In this document: positions 30,004-37,691 of the stretch, in pieces
Layout of the letters: each line of letters starts with the position of its first letter
How positions within the stretch are numbered: the stretch's first letter is position 1
Assembly: GCA_033557685.1 (NCBI GenBank)
Contig: JAWQRN010000117.1
Coordinates: forward strand, 1 to 37,691
Source of the DNA: Sperchopsis tessellata
Taxonomy: Eukaryota; Arthropoda; Insecta; Coleoptera; Hydrophilidae
Direction: 5' to 3'
Length of the DNA: 37,691 nt
Notes under the pieces: generated by a model
Seen by the model: only the letters and a program-made list of their open reading frames with translations
Database searches by the model: none
What the model was told of the DNA's origin: nothing
Program-made: the position numbers and the translations under genes

Positions 30004-31319
30004 AAAAACAGATTATCTGTGTTGCATCAGAAATAAATTCTTTCACTTTCTTAGGTCTTTAAGTTGATAATCAACTTAACTGAACAATACATATATGTAT
30101 TAACAATCAGATGAATGAAGAAAAAAAGATCACTCACTCTGATGGATTAGCCTATTTTATTCTAACAATCTACAAGGAGACCTGAACAGTGAGATTCAAA
30201 AAATAAAAAATATTTATAATCACTTCTAAATATATACTTTCATGATTATAATAAATCCACGCTCATCTTCATGACTTTAAAAAGAATCAAATCATTTTTT
30301 CAACACCTGAAATGCTGACTCTAACGATACCTTATTATCGACGAATGACAACTCATACATTGGACATGTGGCCAAACAATTATTCAACCATTTAACATGA
30401 AGGACTTTTATAACATCTCTTGCTGCATCAGACTTTATCTAAATAAATTAATTTTTGCGACCTCCAATCTGTGATAATCAGTAGTGTTTGTCACCTTTAT
30501 AAAAGTCTTATAAACGTATTTCCTTGCCGGTCATAGCTGTCTATATTTAGAAGCCCTGAAGTAAGAAAAGTAGCAAAGTTAAGACTAGTCCTCTTTATTG
30601 TCATATGTGTTTTATTTACATACTGAAAACATGTTCATCTTTAAACATTTTTTTATCAGTTATTGTGAATAATACAAACCATCAGTTTAAGTTCAAGGTG
30701 AATACATACATATATAATATTAATGTATAGTAGCTGACAATGTGTTTTAATAGTAAAATGTATACTGAATAATTTTGAGGATATATTTTGATATTCATTT
30801 TATTCACAAAATATTTACATCAATAATTCATACTAAATTACCGTTTTAACCGTTATTAAAATTTTGTTTTTAAACAAATATCTATGAACAGCATATTTGG
30901 TTCTTCTTTAATCTGTTCTATTTTACATACATAATAATATGGTGTTGTATTCCTACTAACCTGTAACCAAACCTAGCTAGTCTGAATTATTTCATTCTAT
31001 ATAAAGTATTACAATAATTTACAGAAAGTTTTATTCTTGAAACTACTTGACAATAATTCATAAAATAAATACCACTATAAAGAATAAATAAATAGAAAGA
31101 GTAAATTGTTCAATTTTTATTTAGTTACAAAGATTTTAGGGTTATGTATTTTAAACATTGATGTTTTATTCTATATTAGCTAATATTGGTTTATTATTTT
31201 AACAAACTAATTTCATAGTAGCAAAATATTTTACAATCTTTTCGCAACAAAGAACAATTTGGAGAAATTACAAAATATTTAAGAACTTTTAATTAAATAT
31301 GTATAATTATACAGTGACA
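30004..31319. other. AT-rich stretch, no gene seen
   Basis: No coding or repeat signature recognised. Confidence 0.45.
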
Positions 31320-31427
31320 TACTGTGAAGAGGACCGCTAACCCAACCATACCAACGAATTATTGTGAAGTTTAGCATGTTTAGCAGTTCGGCTTGGAAGT
31401 ATAGGTAGTTTTGTGTATATTTTCTTA

Positions 31428-31634
31428 CGCACCAACGCCAGGGATTAGGCTCCCAAACCTGGAAAATTTACCGCATCCAGAATTCCAACTGGAATTAGGT
31501 TCTTTTACAAGCAAATGCTCTTTATTTACCCACAATACAGGGGATCCATAGTTATACGTCACTCCCGGAAGACGAGTACCATAAAGACTGTTCCCTAATA
31601 ACAAAAGCCGGCCGTCCCTGGGTGTTGAACTATG
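31428..31634 (-). other. GC-richer open stretch of unknown identity
   Basis: A minus-strand frame without stops runs about 68 codons between a TAA near 31640 and a TAA at 31428-31430, with protein-like text such as GRLLLLGNSLYGTRLPGVTY and YGSPVLWVNKEHLLVK. It has no in-frame ATG. The surrounding 0.3 kb (31320-31630) is clearly less AT-rich than its neighbours, which often marks transposon or exon sequence. I cannot name a family. CCAGGGATTAGG and CCCAAACCTGG at about 31438-31462 form an imperfect palindrome. Confidence 0.3.
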
Positions 31635-31639
31635 TTATT

Positions 31640-33312
31640 ATATTGTTAGTACATATGTTTCTCATATACTAATGTTTATAATTAAGATCGCATTGCAGTG
31701 ATCAATATGCTAATCAAAATGGTTGATTAAATTCTACATTTTGATTTTTTTAGATCATTTTCGGGGCCTAGTAAATTTTATCATTTTATATTTATTTTGA
31801 CTAATAAGCAATTGATCAGCTTTAACAATTTGACAAAGCTTTGTGCAACACACAGTAAGCCTTATAAATTTTACAGAAATTTCATTCTATTTTTAATTAA
31901 AATAATTTGCTGTGTTATAAATATTTTTCTAAGACTCTAAGCATTTAACATGTATTATTATGTACTACTTATAAAGTTCAGTGATTACTGCACAAAATAT
32001 CTTCAAGTTTGTTGATTTCTACCATTAGTCAAAACCTACTTTTGAAAACTAATTTTGAAATTACTAGTCAAAAAAATTGTTTTAGTTTTTGGTGATGGTA
32101 AATCTTATTCAAAATTGTCTAAAATATACATAGGTGTCAATTTAAAAATAAAAGTTGACAACCATTTCTAAAATCAAGTGGGTGCTTAAAGTATTGTAAC
32201 TACAACAAAAAGTAGTATTAAATGAGCCATTTAGATTTTTGTGCTCTATAGCTCGGGGCGAATTTGGTATAAAATAAAAACTAAAACGACCATGTTTTAT
32301 ACAGGTGTTCTTCGTTCACTGTACCATCCAGCACTGATTCCGTTCGTTTTTACTCTTTTAACAATTATTTAACTTAAAGCAGCCAATAAACATATTTAAT
32401 TAATACCATTTTAACTGAGTAATTAAATAGAGTATTTAAATTTTATTATTCTTCTAATGTAACAAAGTTTTTATCTAAAAATGAAATATCCTAATAACCA
32501 TGTTGCACAACTTATTTTAGACACTGTACAAAAAGATTATATTCCATTCAAATTAACCAGCCGAATTATTTCTTGTAACTAGAAAATAAAATTATAAGAC
32601 CTCCTTTTTGTAGAGGATTGAAATAACATGTATATTAAACAATTCCACTGATCTTTAAACTGCTATGTGAAATTAACATATTTAATGAGACAGCATAAAT
32701 AAATTAAATTTAAAAAATGGCATTTTTGAAAGCTTAATATCACTGATTCAACTTAAATAGGAACTTTTCTGCTGAGAGTGTAATATAACATCAGGTATAC
32801 AATAAGTCTGTAAGCTGTTTGTCAGACATTATGTAAATACTTGTTAAAATTGCTAAGAATATTTGAAGGTTACATAGCAAACGACATTTTTGATTACAGG
32901 TCAAATAAGTTCAACGTTCAAAATCATGCATAAATAAAACTTTTTTTTGCGTACGAAGAAACTAAACATATTAAATAGAACTAATACAAGTTTCAAAGTT
33001 TTTAAATTTCTAACAAAAAAATTGTTTAAATAAATTCTGGTAGCTTAAACTTTATCTGTAAGCCCATCACGACTATTTTACCACTAAGGTACATTGTAAA
33101 AATAGATTTTTACCGCAATTAATTTAATTAGTGCAAATTGCTGTTAAATTTTGATGGTTCTTGTGGTTTAAAAGTAAAAATGTTAACAAACGTAGTTATA
33201 ATTATATTAGATATGTAATTCTTATTTGTTTTTTTAAGTTATCCACTTACTATAGTAAGAAGAAAGTATTGTACATGAAAGAAAATGGACCTCTGGCTTT
33301 CAAAGGACACTA
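31640..33312. other. AT-rich stretch, no gene seen
   Basis: No coding or repeat signature recognised. GGTATAAAATAA near 32268 looks like a TATA box but no transcript unit is evident around it. Confidence 0.45.
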
Positions 33313-33697
33313 GGGTCAATCCACGTCAAATCAACATGGCCCACAACCTTACATATTAAAATCTTTATGAAACTTTGTATATTTTATCAGTAATATTAAA
33401 TAAAGACTTTTTCCAAAATATCAGAAATATACACCTAGCAATTCCCAAGATGACCTTTTGAGTTTTTTAAACAAATCAAAATTTACGCAGTTTTTGAATC
33501 ACTAGGTACAATTACTCAGTACCTAATGAAGATAGAAATATAAGATTGATACCTCGGAAATTACTAGATATATATTTCTGAAATTTTGGAAAATGCCTTA
33601 CTTAATACTACTGATCAGATATACAAAGTTTCATAAAGATATAAAAATGCTGGGTTGAAAAACTTTATTTTTGTGTTGATTTCAAATAGATCGACTC
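33313..33697. mobile_element. Foldback element (long terminal inverted repeats)
   Basis: The arms 33313-33460 and about 33548-33697 are imperfect reverse complements in mirrored order: GTCAAATCAACA with TGTTGATTTCAAAT, CTTTATGAAACTTTGTATA with TATACAAAGTTTCATAAAG, TTTTCCAAAATATCAG with CTGAAATTTTGGAAAA. The 90-bp centre is unpaired. Ends read GGGTCAATC and GATCGACTC. No clear target duplication and no coding capacity are seen. It is a different family from 21460-21855. Confidence 0.75.
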
Positions 33698-34229
33698 AAA
33701 CATATATCTTAATAATATGCAATCACAATTATTTTTTCTATTAAATTTAAAGAAAACTGTAGTACAAGCAGCTATCTTTATTTGATTTTGTCTATTAATC
33801 TGTCAACGTCTTTTAATTAAGCTCACTTTATATCTATAACGCTGACTTGCTCAAAAGTATTTGATCTTGTATTACTTTAAATCTGTAAAGATGATTCTCA
33901 CATAATATTTACTTCATACGTGTATGACATAAATTTGGTAATGTAATAAAACTGGTTACTATTCGTTAAATAAGGGCTAACTCACCCCCAACACTATGCC
34001 ATGGATACCACATAAGTATAATTTATTCAAAACAATATCATGTCCACACAGTCTAATGCTCTTGACAAATCCAGAAACAAGAATATATACTGGGAAGGTG
34101 AAAGGGAAACACTAAATAGATATATGAAATAGACATAATTTATTCATTTTTCAGTTGTCATTGAATCAAAAGAACTAAATACCTACTGACACATTTAAAA
34201 TATATTTGCTAAAGAGTTCTTCAGATTTA
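33698..34229. other. AT-rich spacer, no gene seen
   Basis: Nothing recognised. Confidence 0.45.
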
Positions 34230-34912
34230 ATTGCGAGACATAGAGCACCGTTTCACATAATTTCATGGAGCATAGTACACATATATTTGGTGGTAGCTTA
34301 TTGTGGAATTTAATGCATTAAAAAGCATTCACATAGCTCTTTTTTGATGAAGAAAAACATCCTCAATCCTGCACCCGGCACAAGGAGCTATCTATGTCAA
34401 TTGATGGTATAAATTGTATTAGCTAGTGTTATTCATATTGCATCCTATCATAAATCGGCCCTTAAAAATACCCCGAGAAATTGATCTGGTGTTTGCTGTT
34501 GCTTATCAACCACTAAGAAGGTAAATATATTTGTCTTAGATTATTTTAGTTTCTAGCTATTTGAAGAAAACTATATTTCAGCCTGATCCAGTGCAACTTT
34601 TGTTTTTTTTATTTGCTGCAATTTGGTTAGCAGAAGTACACAGGAATGATGAATCGTCAGCATACAAACAGATATTGTCTGCTGAGACATTGGAAACCAA
34701 ATCATCTCCACATAGGAGGAACAGCATATGCCCGTGTAGAGCTCTGCTTGATACATTGCCCCAGGGGACGTCTCTCCATAGCATATTATTTTTTGTGTTC
34801 TGTTTGGAAGGACACCATTTGCTGGTATGAAAAGCTTCTTATGCTCTATTATTCAAGCTTCGACAGTAATATCGAATGTGATACATTGTCAAAAGCTTTA
34901 ATCATGTCATAA
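34230..34912 (-). mobile_element. CR1/Jockey-group LINE remnant, RT core
   Basis: Minus-strand reading gives HDMIKAFDNVSHSILLSKLE (34850-34912, motif A with KAFD), then in another frame VPWGNVSSRALHGHMLFLLC (decayed GVPQGSVLGPLLF), DDLVSNVSADNICLYADDSS (motif C YADD intact, about 34665-34680) and FLCTSANQIAAN. Further along, VFLHQKRAM near 34330-34360 is the usual LLQKRA..I segment. Several frameshifts make it inactive. Confidence 0.75.
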
Positions 34913-37100
34913 TATAATGCTTAAACTATCCATACACTATCACAAATGCTAACACTATTTATTTCAAATTATGAGATTTATTTCTTAAATAATTTATCAG
35001 CTCCTAAACAGTAATTGTTTTGGGTTTAAGTCATTCAAAATTTGCTAATAAATGAAAGTGCAAAAATCAACTTCTTTTAAGCGTTTAAAATGAGCAATTA
35101 CCATCTTTTCTAATTCGGTTTCTTTGTCATTTGCTGTAAGAGGAATTATGTCTGATAAGATCCAAGACGTTGCTCGATTTGGCAATTATGTGTTTTGTTT
35201 AAGCTTTGTATTTTGTCTTTGTGGCTTGTATTGTTTTCTACCACTAGAGCATTTATTATTATTATTTCATGATTTCTCAAGAGGGAGAACCTAAATTCTT
35301 AATATGCCGTAAATGTAGACAATAAACTGATTATTTAATTCACCATGTTCACATTAGCACATTTTCGGTCATGGATTTTAATTTAATATTTAAAATATTT
35401 TTTAGTTGTTGCCATTCAAGGTATACCTGAAAAAATTTTTAAATGATTTTCTTTGTTAATTGACTAATTTAGTTAAGAATGCTACTTTTGTGAACCATTT
35501 GATTCTGTGAATGACCCATGTATTATCTAGACTCTTAAATATTTAATAACAATTGAACCTCAAATTTTACCAGAAGCTATTGATTAAAAGCATCTAGTAC
35601 CTAAATTTTACATTTTTATGTTTAATTTGTGGACTATGGCAAAAGCTTACTTTGTTCAATTACAATTTTCATGACTTACTTAGTAAATACTTAATGTTCT
35701 TATCTGATAGCGTGTTGTTAATTCTTTTTGAAAGTATTTTACAACTAAAAGTGTTATTCGGGAACTACCAGGCATGCAATGAACTTTATTTGTTTATCAG
35801 ATGTTATAATATAAAAATCTAAAATTTAAATTGTTTATAAAAAATCAAAGACTTCAGTTTTCACAACATAAGCCATAGAAATCCTAATTCTTGAACATTA
35901 AATGCAATGAAATAAATAGAAGAGAACATAACATAAGGCAAAACAAAGCAAGCTGTAAAAAAATAAGCGATAGAAAGAGCCTTACTAAAAGAGGGTAACT
36001 AAAAGCAAGTTGAAATATTAGTATATTAGGGAAACATATTTGCAAAGTACTTAAAGATTGGATTTGAACTTGAAGCACTGCAAATATACGTCAAAGTACT
36101 GTTTTAGTTTCTAAAGATATTTTAAATTTACTTCAGCTAAATAATTCAATTTTTATCCTTATACTAAAAGAGATTTTTACGTTTACAATCATAAAAATGT
36201 TGGCAGTGTTGATTTAGTTGCATAAATTTTAAAAAGAATACATAAAACGTACACATTCTAGTAAAAAATTTTTAAATATCAATATCATGGACATTAGCAC
36301 TATACGCATACAAATGAATATGCCATATATTTTGTATTAAATTTATAGTAATTTATTTTGTTGTTTCCACTTGTAGATGAAAATTGTGTTTATAATTGGA
36401 ACTAATTTACACACAATACCAGTACAAGGAAGTGTAATCCAACAAAACTGTTCACGTTACTACTGCCACAAATAAATTTGTAGGTACAGTTAGGTACTCT
36501 CCATTATTATAAATTAGCTGTACATGTATTGTTTTGGTATTAAGCAAGTAAAATTTGTATTCGTGCCTCAATGTCCTTTCCAAATATAAATCTTCTAATT
36601 AGATGCTTGTTAGAGGCAAAGAATTTATCTAAGTTATTTGTATGCAAAGTCAGTCTCTCTTACTTTGTATGCAAGCAAAGGCTCAAGTTCTTGCAACAAC
36701 AAAAAGGGAAAATGTCAACCTGACAAAAACACAAATTATGGTGAAAATCATAAAAAGCAACACATGTTTTGAAGCTAAGAAGTATGTAGGTTAAAAGCGG
36801 ACGAAAAATAGATCAAGACCTCGTTGACATTTCAAATGCCCCGTTTGACAGTTCGATTGTTTTGCTATACAATTTGCAATGTAACTGCAATATAGAAAAC
36901 GTCATCAATAAGTCGCTTGTCTACGATCTCTAAAAATATATTCATCATTATCTTCGTTATCGTATTTCAATTTACAGTTGGCTCTAGTTTGAACAATTAA
37001 AAAATAGGACGAATCCGTGGCCAGAACTCTACAATAACAATCTTCGCAAAAGGTCATACATATATGAAACCTGTCCATGTTGAGCTATAAACGTGTTTAC
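34913..37100. other. AT-rich presumed intron or upstream DNA, no gene seen
   Basis: No coding or transposon signature recognised. Composition becomes slightly less AT-rich and richer in CG dinucleotides from about 36830 towards the putative exon at 37101. Confidence 0.45.
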
Positions 37101-37390
37101 CTGGTATTTTTGTACTTGTACGGTTAGCAAGTTTGCCGATAAGCACTGACTCCGTTGGTTGTTCCGCACCAAAACTCAAAATTGACACTGCGCACGGATG
37201 CTTGCTTTTTGTTTGTTTGGTTTTTTGACACGAACACGCACTGCACTTTTTGACGTACTGCCACGTTTGAACAACTTAAGAAAACTAAACCACTCGGCAA
37301 AATACGAAGCACGGTTGGATTGAACAGTGGGTTTAGTGTGCGCTAGCTGAAGCAGACTACAGTCAGTTCTCTAGACGAAACATAGTACCG
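37101..37390 (-). other. Putative 5' untranslated first exon
   Basis: The segment is less AT-rich and has more CG dinucleotides than the intronic DNA. On the minus strand it reads like an insect 5' untranslated region (GTGCAGTGCGTGTTCGTG, GTGCGCAGTGTC, GGAGTCAGTGC) and ends at ACCAG|GTAAAC, a strong donor at 37100/37101. A 62-codon frame inside (37124-37312) has no known motif. The strand agrees with the RBR ligase exon, whose acceptor at 4315 needs an upstream exon. The exon start is a guess, and the link between the two exons is inference. Confidence 0.35.
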
Positions 37391-37691
37391 ATGTTCTTTT
37401 CGTAGAACAACCTCACATATCGTATGGGAGACTAAATATTCTCCGTCACATGATTCACCTATTGGTACTCCAAGCAGAGTACTCTGCGAACTACAAATTT
37501 GTCTTTATAATTGTCTATCGTCATAAATCTCAGACAATACATTATCAATTTCCAATGTCAGACTCAAATTACGATTTTATCAATCGTCCTAAAAAGCCGT
37601 GTTTTCACTTTATTGTTGATATACTATGGTCCTGATAGGCAGGATCGGATTGAGGTTTGTGCAAAAGCTTAACAATACACAACTCCATCCA
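37391..37691. other. Window edge, possible promoter-proximal DNA
   Basis: No gene recognised. If the exon at 37101-37390 is real, this holds the promoter of the minus-strand gene. Weak initiator-like TCAGT copies lie nearby, but no core promoter element is convincing. Confidence 0.25.

Noticed and set aside
34561..34912. Plus-strand frames at 34561-34830 and 34646-34912
   Set aside because: Antisense to LINE RT with KAFD and YADD motifs on the minus strand.
1..37691. CRISPR arrays, rRNA, tRNA, operons or bacterial regulatory sites
   Set aside because: None seen. The window is eukaryotic intronic or intergenic DNA, and the repeats present are transposon-type rather than spaced arrays.

Overview
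This is AT-rich animal nuclear DNA, most likely from an insect with a large, repeat-filled genome. A hemipteran is plausible from the style of the LINEs, but I cannot fix the order. There are no bacterial-style genes or operons. The only convincing host gene is a single coding exon at 3492-4250 on the minus strand. It carries a long low-complexity N-terminal region and ends in the first half of a RING1 domain, and it looks like the N-terminus of an RNF144-type RBR E3 ubiquitin ligase. It has a clean splice donor (GAG|GTTAGT) at its 3' edge and a clean acceptor (TTTCTTGCAG) upstream of its ATG. At the right edge, 37101-37390 minus resembles an insect 5' untranslated exon with a CAG|GTAAAC donor. 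If it belongs to the same gene, about 32.8 kb of this window is one intron.

The rest is a graveyard of transposable elements. From left to right: a DNA element with long imperfect terminal inverted repeats (about 535-1880) enclosing a minus-strand pseudogene of an arthropod gene family I know only by its motifs (GVGGTVKR, IMTPRQLYDW, YDNEWWFACV); the RBR exon; a CR1/L2-like LINE tail on the minus strand (6880-7965); an RTE-like LINE on the plus strand (8013-13810), split by a second LINE with a perfect 17-bp target-site duplication (8611-8627 and 13028-13044); a block of unknown DNA replacing part of that second LINE's endonuclease (9832-10739); a complete but dead Tc1-like element (14264-15604); and a 5'-truncated LINE on the minus strand with a 14-bp duplication and an (AT)n tail (16108-17139).

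The series continues with a Tc1-like fragment (17340-17720), a LINE 3' end (18690-19190), a piggyBac-like remnant interrupted by a Penelope-like terminal piece (19450-20520), a DD41D mariner remnant (20550-21325), a 396-bp palindromic MITE with TA duplications (21460-21855), a CR1-like fragment (21930-22310), a Penelope-like remnant with inverted ends (22916-23588), another LINE scrap (24430-24600), a fairly well preserved LINE on the minus strand (25568-26990), a foldback element (33313-33697), and a CR1-like LINE (34230-34912).

The most unusual signals are three related hammerhead-ribozyme-like motifs in the Penelope-like pieces (22983-23026 minus, 23503-23546 plus, 19856-19897 plus), the long-TIR element carrying the GVGGTVKR-type pseudogene, two long palindromes, an imperfect hairpin at 5971-6082, and a GC-rich open stretch at 31428-31634 minus that I cannot assign. 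All transposon coding regions seen here are broken, so nothing mobile here is likely to be autonomous today.
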